Positions 24,901-34,880 of a DNA stretch of 64,000 nt are shown here, one piece after another (position 1 is the stretch's first letter; each line of letters begins with the position of its first letter). The stretch comes from Acanthococcus lagerstroemiae (Eukaryota; Arthropoda; Insecta; Hemiptera; Eriococcidae). Below the pieces are notes generated by a model. The model did not search any database. It worked only from the letters and a program-made list of their open reading frames with translations, and was not told where the DNA came from. The stretch lies in the NCBI GenBank assembly GCA_031841125.1, contig CM063109.1, forward strand, positions 6,548,321 through 6,612,320. The letters run 5' to 3'. The position numbers and the translations under genes were made by a program.

Positions 24901-27900
24901 ACAATTTCTGAAATGACTGGAATACAATGTATACTCTAATCGTCCTGATGCTCTGCATGAAGTTACTTTTAGGATATTAATAGAAAATTAATCTACGGTT
25001 TTGACAATCACTATGTAAATCTAAAAGCATACTAATGTCTTTCCCTCAACAATTTTCAAGAATTTAAATATTATCAACATCATTTTTCCAGGCTAGATTA
25101 AGAATATTTCATTGGTAGTGTACTTTTATTACCTAGACCATAATCAGTTCCATTTGGTGGAATCGAATAAAAAATTGTTGTTTATCAGGGCGCACCTTTA
25201 GGTAGCTGGCTGCTGAAAATGTGGCATTCGAAGGCTAAATTTAGTTGGTTTTTTCCAACTTGTTCAGTATTCTTATTGCCATAAGGAAAATGTGAACGCT
25301 CTAAAAATTCTAAGAGGCGCTTGAGATTTTATTTTTAAGGTTGGATTTCGGGGGTGATGGGGCAAATACTCGCAATAAAAGGAAATCTACTTCAAATATT
25401 TATTGCTATATCGCCACTTTGGTAAAACTTTTAATATATTTGTTACGAACAAGTGGGTAGTTTCACGTCATCTGCTTATTTTTATTTATTTTTTGTTCTG
25501 TTAGGTGACCAAACCGTTGGCACCATCATTCCAGTAAGAGACCAGCCCAACACATTCATCATCAACTACGGGAACAAGATTGCGCGGATAAAATGGGATG
25601 GATGCGAAGGAACGACCAGCACCCCTTTAATTTTAAATACGCCTTCTCCTGCACAGCCTTACCCTCTTCTTTTTTTGGACGATGGAAAAATTAGCCCAGG
25701 GGAAAATGGCTCAGGTGCTTTCTTAACATTTATTGGATCTGTTTCAACGCCGACTCAAAGTAAACTTTTTGCGTACTGTGAAAACAAATCGAGAAAATTA
25801 ATCGACGGATTGAATTTTGGTAACGGGTTGGCGTGGAATAAAAACGGAACCTTGATCTTCTTTGGGGATACGATTTTGGGACAAGTGTACAAAGCTCCCT
25901 TTGATAAAACGACTCAAACTGTTGGTGAGTGATTAATGTTCTAAACGAATAAATTAACCTTACTTAAAAAAAAAAAATCAAATCCAATCTGCCGCCATTG
26001 ATTGAAATAGACAGTGCAATATGTTAACCTATAAATGTCGATTGTTACGCTAGAGAGGACGTAAATTCCATCCAAATGTGATACTACTCTTTTTTATGAA
26101 AAGTAATAATAGTCTATTTCATACCATCTACAGATTTAAGGACCGTCCCTCCAATGTTTCATTTGCCAAGTACGAAAAAATATACCTACCTATCAAAAAA
26201 TAAAATTCATCAGAAAAAAATTAAAAAATATAAAATACCAGTTACATGTTCCACATATTTCTCATGTTTCTAAGGAATGTATGGATAAATTAAACTATAA
26301 ATGATGCAAGTACGATTTTTTTTTTTTTTAAAGATATGACTTTTATCTTTAAATTAGTTTTCATTATAAAAATACACATTTTGTGCCCAAAACAACGACT
26401 TTCGCCATCTAATCCAATTTTGTATAATATTTTTATTAATTGGTTCTTGAACAATTTCTTTGATTACGTAAGGGAGACCCGGGCAAAAGGAACCATTTAA
26501 GCGAGAACTGTTGTGAAAATTTTTCTGAAAATTGAACGCAACATCTAAATATACCGTTGGATAGCGTGAACTTTAAGCTACAAAATTGTTTTATATTTTT
26601 CAAAATCGAAGCATTTTAAGGTACTCAAATTTCAGTTTTTCTGAGATGCCTTTTTAGTTCCTCAAAAAAAGTGTCTGAGCAGAAGGAACCATATTAGGTT
26701 GGGCAAAAGGCACCACATTTAAAATAAGTTTTTTTCACGTGCTTGTGTGCTACTGATTTACTTTCTGATGATCTCAGAGCTACCGACGGAATACGCTCAC
26801 GAAAATAATGAAACCATTGTTTACCTGCAATCAAATTTATATTACTTAAGTATGTACACAAGAATCACAAATATAAAAACCCAGCTTCCCATCGAAATCA
26901 GTACATGCCTGATGTTCCCAGTTAGCAAGGTTGGCCCACTTGGGTAGGCAACCCGCAACAATTCTTCCCGTCTCGCCCGCACCGAGATTCACTTCATAAG
27001 AAAGTAATGGGAAAATTGAATTATTGCTGTGTAGAGGGCTCTTCTTTTTTTTTTTATCGGTAGCCAATTGAATGTTGTGTGTGATAAAAATAATAGAAAA
27101 ATATGTTGAGGACATCAATTATGAGTAAGAATTAAAAAAAGCTGTATTCCTATAGACGGCCAGTGTGAGTTTCGGTACAGTGACGTCATTGACATGTTTG
27201 CGCCTGGCGAAGTGGGCCAACCTCTTGCCCAGTTAGAGCATAAGTTGCACTGGATCCACAGATAAGTCAAACAACGTTCTCTTCCGCTTTATTCGGACTG
27301 CAAGCGCGAAAGAGTCGCCCTCTACAATTTTAGGCACGTGAAAAAAAGGAACTACTAAAACCTTACACATTTTAGAAAAATTTATCAAATTGAAATAAAA
27401 ATGGTCTCAGTGGAAGGGAAATTTTATGTATTATAAATTTGGTTCTGTTCATTTTTTCGATAAACGCTTTCGTTTTCATAATATTTTGAAATTTCTTTAT
27501 ATGCTTGTGAATGAAAAAAATTCTCCTCGACAACAGCGCGCCACCGCTTCAGCAGCCCGAATTTTCATCCGGTTTCTTCTTCAAAACTTACTTCTTGACT
27601 GCTTTCTTCCCTCCCACTTTCTTTACCAACCTTTCCTTTTTTGCCTTTTTTCTCTTTTCTGCCTTTTTCTGTTCTAATTTCAATTTTTTTACGTGCTTTG
27701 CTTTTATTCTATTTTTTACGGCCGTTGAAGTCAAAATTTCGAATTTTTGTGAACGATTACACCGCTGGTTGTTACACAGCTGTATTGGTTTTCCTTACGT
27801 ATTTGTAAACCATCTGAGGAACAAACATAGCAATACCGGTATGAAAAAACTTCAAAACTAGTTTCACGGATAAAATGAACCATTGTGTTATTGAGCGGCG

Positions 27901-30068
27901 GTTCCTTTTCTGCTTGGTTCCTCTTGCCCAGAATGCATCTCTTTACTTTTGGACTCGAATGAGAAGAACAAAGCAAACTCATGCAATTTATTTGCAAGCT
28001 TTAAAAAGGCACATTAAACTACTTTTTAGTTAATATTATTTATTAAATTCATCAAAAGAATTGATATCGAAAAAACGGAACCCGTATAGCTTCCTGTAAT
28101 CACGTTTCGTACTTTTCTTATCAGAAGAGTACCACACACGACGATTTGGACGCTATTCAGCGTAAGGGAACCAACCAGCAAAATCTGTTTTTTGAGAACA
28201 CGTGATTTGAAGTTCAAGAGCCATGTAGAAACTATATGACATAGCGTTTACTGATAAGCTTTTTTCAACGTGAGTACACATTTTTGAATCGGGGGCTCAA
28301 TTTTGAAAAATATTCTACTTTTCACACGCTTTCCAACGATACTAATAACTCATTTTGTTTACAAATGTTGGTTGGTTCCCTTAAGCTGAATAGCGTCCAT
28401 TTTACAGATTAAAATACTGAGCAGTGGTGGCAGCCTGGCAGCTTCAGTACTACCCTGAGGCTCGCGGGCAACACGCGAAAAAATGTCAAAAAATACCTCA
28501 AAAACTCAAGTTTATTTGAATATTTGGATTTAAATTTGGATTGGTCGAAATTTTTAAAATCAACTTCGTATTTCACTATTTCATCTGCATTCCAATAGTA
28601 ACACTGCAGCGGTAGTTAATACTTTGATTCGCGTTTGGACGCAAAGGATGCGCTTGTAGTGGCCGTTCTGTAAAACTGTTATGGCGAATTAGTACAGTGT
28701 TGGAATTCAGTTTCGTGCGCCACAAAAATGTGCTGCAAAAAGCTGCAACTGGTCTCATATGAAAGAAAATGAGAAGAGCTGTCACTTTTGTTCTTCTCAC
28801 CGTTTCATAAAAATTGATATTTACAATAGTACAGTCGATTATATTATTACATGTTCCTATGGGGAAAACGGCGGTATCCTTAGAGATTTGACACTAGCGC
28901 TTCTACAGGTGTGTCCAAACGCGAATCGTGGTTGTACTCAACTAATGAACTGTGACCACTGATTTCGTTGGTCTTCTGGTTGTAAGGTTGTATAGCTAAA
29001 GCATAATACCTATGCTATAGCTATATAGTCTTATTACTGATTAATACTTTTCAACGCAACTCTCCGTGAAATGTTTTGTTTAGTTTCCGATGTAGGTATC
29101 AAGAGCAAATTATTTTTGATAACGAAGCCGTATTTTCAGTCATTTTCTGCTTGACATTGTAGCAATCCCCCCCCCCCTCCAGTTAAAAAAAGTGGGCTAC
29201 ACATGAAGAAAATCCAAGTTGCCACTATTGATACTGAGAACAGTAAGTTATTAGCTGTCATAAAACAGTATTACCAACCATCTGCGGTAATTAGAAAAAA
29301 AGTTATTTGAGGTGGGTCCTTTTGCCCAGAGGTTCATCTTGCCCGAACCTCCCTTACGTCGTTTAAGCCCTGTTTCACACTACACCGTGTTGCCGGAACG
29401 GCAGCCGTGAAGACGGTCAGATAATCATGGCTGCCGTTCCGGCAACACGGCGTAGTGTGAAACGGGGATACTTTGATCGATTCATATGCATTTTTAATGA
29501 AATTTATTACGTAATCTGACAGGTAAGCGAACGGTGATTCTTGATTTTGTAAAGGAAAATATTCGCGGACGGCCAGATTCTCTGACAATTGACAAGAATG
29601 ATAATTTGTGGATTGCATGTAATATGGGCGCGGAGGTGAATAAATCGTTTATCTATTAAAACACCACGAACCTCAGTATTTTTATTTGTAGGTCAACACT
29701 ATTCATTTAATATTCTGATCATTATTCGTTCTCTTGATTTACAGATAGTTGAATTAAACCCATATGATGGAACAGTATTATGCAGACTTAATGTTCCAGT
29801 TGCGGTGCCAACGAATTTGGCGTTTGCACCATGCGATGCTTCGAACTTGGAAAAAGGGGATTGTCTTTACCTCACTTCGGCAGGCGGAATCAACCAAACA
29901 AATTTTAGTTCACCTTTTGAAGGAGTATTAAATACCTTTCCAGGTGTTGACACCGGACTCAAAACGATTACAAACATTCCAAATAATAACGGATGCTTGC
30001 TAAAAGTCAAAGGAACTGGCTCAGAAGGCTCTCCTGGAATGAGCGCGACTTCTCGTGTATATTTATAA
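18971..30068 (+). CDS. SMP-30/regucalcin-like protein, paralogue 2, host of a nested gene
   Basis: Exons 18971-19130, 25505-25924, 29523-29635 and 29745-30068 (phases 1, 1, 0) encode 338 residues. A small upstream exon with the ATG is expected and not identified. Exon 1 has LLLGEEPFWYP (metal Glu), later FGNGLAWN (metal Asn) and RPDSLTID (metal Asp). The substrate-contact motif, usually R-x-NDGK, reads LFLDDGKISP, so Arg and Asn are replaced by Phe and Asp. That suggests altered substrate or loss of lactonase activity. The large second exon fuses what are two exons in paralogues 1 and 4. Intron 1 (6.4 kb) contains the whole minus-strand gene 20376-22069. Intron 2 holds a 2.9 kb transposon and a hairpin. 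A C-terminal loop of about 25 residues (about 29885-29975) is longer than in the other paralogues. Confidence 0.8.
20376..22069 (-). CDS. secreted somatomedin-B-type cysteine-rich protein B
   Basis: Close paralogue of the gene at 8025-9812 with identical architecture: exons 22069-21945, 21453-21276 and 21059-20376, phases 2 then 0, 328 residues. It has a signal peptide MKILLAVFLGVFVSF, the SMB-like cluster CMCDENCKIYGDCCLD, and two CAxCN modules (NEYCAQCN, NKYCAECN). It ends SKFC and stop, with no second hydrophobic helix. Intron length and flanks align to copy A except for transposon insertions. A minus-strand AATAAA lies at 20268-20263. It sits entirely inside intron 1 of the plus-strand SMP-30 gene, in antisense orientation. 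Both copies keep all cysteines and open frames, so both look functional, unlike the SMP-30 exon next to copy A. Confidence 0.85.
21511..21764. mobile_element. GTTACCC-iterated element, copy 2 (dimer form)
   Basis: 254 bp, ends CCCGATGCGC / GCGCATCGGG, flanked by GA on both sides. Segment A has the empty site CTCGGAGG (about 9466) at the same place in intron 1 of the secreted-protein gene. The interior is two tandem units of about 125 bp, joined at TACTACGCAA, each with GTTACCC motifs and ending in a GTTACCC-GGGTAAC palindrome, imperfect (CAGGTACC) in the second unit. Confidence 0.9.
22710..22897. mobile_element. MITE shared with segment A
   Basis: Orthologous to 10418-10655. It starts CAGAGGGGTGGACTGG and ends GCCACTG, with an internal deletion relative to copy A. 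Confidence 0.6.
22924..23172. mobile_element. GTTACCC-iterated element, copy 3 (dimer, inverted)
   Basis: 249 bp with worn ends CTCGACGCAC / ACGCATCGGA and flanking CT on both sides (22922-22923 and 23173-23174). Segment A shows the empty site at about 10679 (TCTTAACCTTCAAATG). Orientation is opposite to copies 1, 2 and 4, with GGGTAAC on the plus strand. Confidence 0.88.
24509..24668. mobile_element. GTTACCC-iterated element, copy 4 (partial)
   Basis: 160 bp, ends CCCGATGCGC / GCGCATCGGA. The interior has repeated AAATTACCCTCA units and a single GTTACCCTGGTAACTGG end. No clean target duplication is visible, so an internal deletion or flank decay is likely. Confidence 0.75.
26471..29354. mobile_element. 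2.9 kb DNA transposon relic, GGGCAAAAGGAACC ends
   Basis: Inverted ends AGGGAGACCCGGGCAAAAGG (left) and, read inward from the right, AGGGAGGTTCGGGCAAGATG, flanked by TA on both sides (26469-26470 and 29355-29356). It lies in intron 2 of the SMP-30 gene 18971-30068. The minus strand at about 27695-27575 encodes a lysine-rich tail ending KKVGGKKAVKK and stop. Upstream of it a CYVC...C segment (about 27870-27800) is open, which may be the worn C-terminus of a transposase. Sub-terminal copies of the end motif occur at about 26690-26715 and 27900-27930. TA targeting and the end sequence suggest a Tc1/mariner-pogo relative; this is inferred. Confidence 0.65.
29368..29467. repeat. 39-bp-arm hairpin (foldback)
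   Basis: Arms 29368-29406 and 29429-29467 pair with only two mismatches around a 22-base loop. The arm begins CCCTGTTTCACACTACACCG and is GC-rich against an AT-rich background. It lies in intron 2 of an SMP-30 gene, 13 bp beyond the 2.9 kb transposon and 56 bp before an exon. It is probably a foldback MITE. Confidence 0.85.
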
Positions 30069-30184
30069 TGCTAGATGAAGAATTACTACATTGTTTTTAG
30101 TTTTTACGGTTTTTTCTTGAAAGTATATCACTGCTTATCCTTACGAGCTCCCATCAGTAAATAGTTTTCAGGTACAGTGGAAGC

Positions 30185-30585
30185 CGCTTATTAGAGACAC
30201 GTTTTGGGCAGAATTCTTTAAAAATTTTCAGGAAATTTTCTCGAAAAATGCAGATGAACTTTCTTGGAAACATTGGAAACTTTTTCTAAAAGTTTTCGAT
30301 AAGATTCTTCGGATATTATTGGAGTTATTTTCCGTAAATTTTCGATGCAACTCTTTTAAGAATTATGGAAAATTTTCCCGAAGATTTTCGAGGAAATTCT
30401 TCGGAGATTTAGAACATTTTTCTTGAAGGTTCTTGATAAAATTCTTCAAAAGCCATTGGTGTTTTCCCCGAATATTTCTCATGAAATTCTTGTCGAAGAG
30501 ACCGCTCGCCTGGCGAACCAACATGCACCTGGTTTCGCGAAAAACTAGTTTTCCTATGGCGGAAGGAAAACCGACTAACCAGGAT
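30185..30585. other. non-coding, locally repetitive
   Basis: Recurrent GAAAATTTTC/GAAATTCTTC phrases (AAATTTTCxxGAAATTTTC) form an irregular, worn repeat downstream of the SMP-30 gene. No gene. Confidence 0.4.
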
Positions 30586-30590
30586 ACTCT

Positions 30591-33155
30591 CAAAATTTCT
30601 TATTTTCTAGGGGAAGTGGGAAAACGCGAATAACTTCGGAGTGGAGACAGCTAGAGAAAACGGTTTGAAATTTTGCTGAGAGGAAATCATTTCTGACACA
30701 ATGAAGGTAGCGAAACGTTTGAATTTCTCGTGCGAGAAGCAAAAGTTTCTCCGTTCTGCTCTATCTCAAACGGCTCTTAAGAAGAGTGAGCTTGTTTAAG
30801 TGAATTGACAGACTTGTCAGAAATTATCTCTCACCAAAATTTCAAAACTTTTCTGTCGAAAGGCCAAAGTTATTCGCGTTTTTCCGCTTCCCTCAGGAAA
30901 TGAGAAATTTCGAAAATGCATACTGATGCGTTTCGTGTTGCATATTTAACGTGTTGAAGGCGTTACCACATTAACGTTTTTATTTTCGTCTATAATTTTG
31001 CAAATTTTCGAAAAATCTGGTAATGCCCTCAACACGTGGAACATGCAATTCAAAGCACACCGATTCACATTCTCAAAATTTCTCATTTTCTGAATGAAGT
31101 GGAAAAATGCGAATAACTTTGGAGTCGAAACAGCTAGAGCAAAACAGTTTGAAATTTTGGTGAGAGATCATTTCTGACATAATGAAGGTAATGAAAAGTT
31201 ATAACTTCTGAGCAAAATTTTCTCCACTCGCTCTATCTCAAACGGTTCTTAAGAAAAGTGAGCTTTTCTAGGTGAACTGACAGACTAGTCACAGAATGAT
31301 GATCTTACGAAAATTTCAAACATTTGGTTCCATAGCTGTCTCCAGTCCCCTGTTCTTCGTGTTTTCCCACTCCCCCCCCCCCATGAGAAATTTCAAAAAT
31401 GTATTATATTGATGTGCTTTGTATTACATATTCAACTTGTTGAAGGCGTCGCCACATTTTTCAAGAAGTAGCGAAAGTCTAACCGAAAATGAAGACTTCC
31501 GTTTGGTGATGCCTTGAACACGTCAAGTATGCAACGCCAAAGGCTGCTATATACATTTAAAAAATTTTTTCATTCTCTGGGGAGAAGTGAAAAAACGCAA
31601 ACAACTTTGGACTGGAGACAACGAGAACCGAACGGTTTGAAATTTTGACAAGAGGAGATCTCTTTGTGACAAGTCTGTCAGTTCACCCAAAAAAGCTCAT
31701 GTTTCTCAAGAACTATTAGAAATAGAACAAAACGGAGAAAATTTTGTTTTTTGCAAGAGAAGTTATAACTTTTCAGCACCTTCATTTTATCAGAAATGAT
31801 CTCCTCTTACCAAAATTTCAAACCGTTTTGCTCTAGCTGTCTCCAGTCAACTGTTCTTCGCGTTTTCCACTCCCCTTCCCCCCCCCCCCCAAAAAAAGGA
31901 GAAAAATTTGGAAAATGTATAATGGTATGCTTTATATTGCATATTCAGCATGTTGAAGGCGTTACCACATTTTTCAAGAATTAGCAAAAGTATAGCCGTC
32001 AATGAAGACTTTCATGTTGGTGATCGCGGTTTCTGACTCGTCACTTTCTTGGGCAGGTTTAGTTGGGGTAGTTTGCTGTTGCTTTCCTCACGGTTCGTTG
32101 CGTTAGAGTTTTCCTTCCCTATGCCAAAGAATGTGCAGCCGCGGTCCTCTCACTAGGGTGTCTACCGGTTCCGGAATTCACTTAACTATTGTCAAAAGTC
32201 CCGCAATTTTTTAGATGTTGGACAAGATCCCCCCCCCCCCCCTTAAGCTTGGACTTTTTCCCCGATTCATGGAGACTGCTTTGTGCATAGTCTAGGTCGA
32301 TAACTATCACCCTTCAAATACACGCACACACTATACAGTAGAAGAACACAGGTAACACTGTTGTGTATATTGAACAAAACATCGTGTTTTTTGCACCCAA
32401 ATTTTTCCCGGACGTGTCTTACAAAGTCCCGGAACTCTAAAACTGAATTCAGGTAGACATCCTGCTTACTAGCAACGTGTTTGCATAACGTTGAGTAAGC
32501 TGGCCACGACGCGCACACATCAGTATCAGTCTTTCTAGGTCCGGTGGCGACACGCCCTTCGATTGTAGTGCCCTGTTCGTTCGAATTGGTGGGGGTTACA
32601 GGATGGGTAACACTTTGAACACGCTGAATATAGCCACACAAAACACATCAAGATACATTTACAAAATTTCTCATTTTCTGGGGAGGGGGGAGTGGAAAAA
32701 CGCGAAGAACTTTGGACTGGAAACAGCTAGAAAAAAAAAAAACGGTCTGAAATTTTGGTAAGAGGAGATCATTTTATAGCAAGTCTGTCTGTTCACCTAA
32801 AAACGCTCAGGTTTCCCGAAGACTGTTAGGGGTACAGCAAAACGGTGAAAATTTTGCTTTTCGCAAGAGAAGTTCCAAATTTTCAGCACCTTCGTTTTGT
32901 CAGGAATGATCTACTCGCACCAAAAATTCAAATTGTTTTGTTCAAGCTGTCTCGGTCCAAAGTCATTCGCCCCCTCTCCTCTCCGCCAGGAAATGAGGAA
33001 TTTCGAAAACGCATATTGATACGTTTTGTATTGCATATTCAACACGTTGAAGACGTTATCACATTAAAGTTTTCATTTTCATCTATACTTTCGCAAATTT
33101 TTGAAAAATGCGGTAACACCTTCAACACGTAGAGTATATAATACAAAGCACACGA
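30591..33155. repeat. tandem array of palindromic units of about 484 bp
   Basis: Units start at 30591, 31074, 31558 and 32662 with CAAAATTTCTCATTTTCTGG or a variant. The first three are 483-484 bp apart, and the fourth is displaced by an insertion of about 620 bp. Each unit is itself an imperfect palindrome: GCGAATAACTTCGGAG..GAAATTTTG near the start is answered by CAAAATTTCAAA..AAGTTATTCGCG, and GTTGAAGGCGTTACCACA by TGTGGTAATGCC-type sequence. No coding frame is conserved between units. Confidence 0.75.
32022..32625. mobile_element. insertion in the palindromic array
   Basis: An unrelated block of about 600 bp splits a unit between TTGGTGAT and a phrase like CTTTGAACACG that are adjacent in the preceding unit (about 31506-31520). 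It contains C runs (32230-32242) and TCTACCGGTTCCGGAATTC. A 124-codon minus-strand frame inside (32267-32641) has no recognised domain. The element type is unknown. Confidence 0.5.
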
Positions 33156-33164
33156 ATATTTATA

Positions 33165-33713
33165 GACTCCTGATTATCCGCCAAACTATAAGGGCGGATA
33201 ATCCGAAATCATACTAAAAATCACAACTCATCTAGTCCTTAGCACAGCTGATTATGATGATGAAGAACAACTGATAGGAGAAGCGTCAGTTTATATGGAT
33301 TATGAAAAAATATTTTTTTGAGCGCTGGAAAAATCGCTGGTATTTAAAGAACAATAGTCAACAATCGCTGTTTAAGATACTATGGAATTCAGAAAGTAGA
33401 GAAATTATGCACCTGAAGAACGACTTATCCTAAAGAAGCAAACCTAAATTACAGATTTTCTAAAGAAATGACTTTTCTTCAGTTTCTTTCTTTCACAGGT
33501 TTTGCCTTTTTTCTTCTCCATTGACCAAAGAAGCCAAGATTTGCGATCTTCTTTTTTTTTTTTTTTTAATATAGAAGGTTTTTTCTTGAGTAAAATAACT
33601 TACCATCTAACGTACCTGATTCAATAAAAATTGTTTACCCCATTTCTCAATGTTTTCCCATCAAAATTACATGTTTTCGGGTTATCCCTCCTTAGGGCGG
33701 GTAATCGAGAATC
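33165..33713. mobile_element. TA-flanked pogo/Tigger-like MITE
   Basis: About 549 bp. The left end is GACTCCTGATTATCCGCC and the inverted right end GATTCTCGATTACCCGCC, with a second matched block AGGGCGGATAATCCG / AGGGATAACCCG. It is flanked by TA (33163-33164 and 33714-33715). The end sequence resembles the CTCGATTATCCG ends known from pogo/Tigger elements. No intact transposase. Confidence 0.75.
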
Positions 33714-33774
33714 TATTGCAATAAGTTCCTTTTTTTTTTTTTTTGTCCCAGGTTGGTAAAAAGTTTGGCTCCGC

Positions 33775-34880
33775 CCATCAGTACACTACAGTTTTACTTT
33801 CGTGTTCAAAATACCTATGTATCATCCCAGGCATGAAGGGCCCATTTACTCGAAGCAGACCTAAGACCAATATCATATACTTGATAAATGCCCTCCGGTC
33901 TCTGACACAATACCCCAAAGGGTGAATTCTAACGTCTGAGGTGCGGTATCGCAAAGGTCAATGTGGCATGCGTGCATCACCATACATCCTAACAAGAGGC
34001 ATACTAGATAAAGGTAATTTCATTTTGAGCTTATCAAAAACCTTGATTTCAAGTTTGAATTTTAAAAAGTGAGTTCAGAAAAATGACAGAAGAAAAATTA
34101 GCAGAAATAAACCCTTTCGAACTTACAATAGAAACAGATATTTTGATGTGATTAACGAATTTCAGCAGAGAAATATTTACTACTTCAAACTACATTCAAA
34201 TTCAAAAATCGTGAATCTTGGTTTCGGAACGGAAAATCAGTTGTATCTGGAAAACGAAAAATAATCAAATACAAGCCCATTGCGTGTGGGATGGCACATA
34301 TCGTAATGTGTATGGAAAAAGGGCATTAATGGTTTCAATGGCGTCGGAACGGGCGGAGGAGGTTATAAAGATACATTGTATTACGCATAAGATGTTGAGG
34401 GGGTACCGGATTTTATTTATCTCCTTACCCATCCCACCCAAAAAAAAAATAAATAAAAATTGGAGAAATATTCAGCAAGTTGATAAAAAGGTGCATCGAG
34501 AGATTTCAGAGACGAGGTTTACAAGATTTCTTACTTGTCACCGCCAATTCTAAAAGACAAGAAAACCTTTAAAACTTTTTTTTTCGTTTGCCAACTTAAA
34601 TTTTGAATGTTGGTAACCCTCCAACCACCTAAAAAAATACTTTAGATATCATTGCAGTGGTTGTAAATGGGCGAGGTGTTGTAAAGGTGTATCGGTGTCG
34701 AGATTTTTCTAGCTATTAAGTACTCAAGAAGCTACGTGCGTGCAAGTAAATCATTCCCAGATCCCTTCTTGTTTCACAATTTACTTTCAATTTAATAAAG
34801 AATTCAACTAAGTTTGACGCTTTTTTCCGTGCGCATCTCGCGAACTAACAGAATTCGGTTAAAGTCTGAAACTTATTTTC
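33775..34880. repeat. 1.1 kb duplication of 14000-15098
   Basis: Counterpart of 14000-15098. Here it runs into the intact last exon of the secreted gene at 34845-36215, so this copy is probably the source arrangement. Confidence 0.8.

Larger units (their letters stand above)
18010..25275. repeat. segmental duplication, copy B
   Basis: Collinear with 6360-13110 (landmarks listed for copy A). In this copy the SMP-30 first exon is intact, with a good acceptor CTTGCAG and donor GTAAGT. Its own insertions are GTTACCC-iterated elements at 21511, 22924 and 24509. It lacks the hAT MITE and the 12328-type MITE of copy A. Confidence 0.85.

Noticed and set aside
27511..27861. 116-codon plus-strand frame rich in Phe
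   Set aside because: It is the reverse complement of a lysine-rich stretch that makes more sense as the tail of a minus-strand transposase relic.
32267..32641. 124-codon minus-strand frame
   Set aside because: Lies within a transposon-like insertion in the palindromic array, no recognisable domain.
30591..33155. CRISPR-like or coding tandem repeat
   Set aside because: Units of about 484 bp with internal palindromes in a eukaryotic genome; no spacer-repeat layout and no conserved frame.
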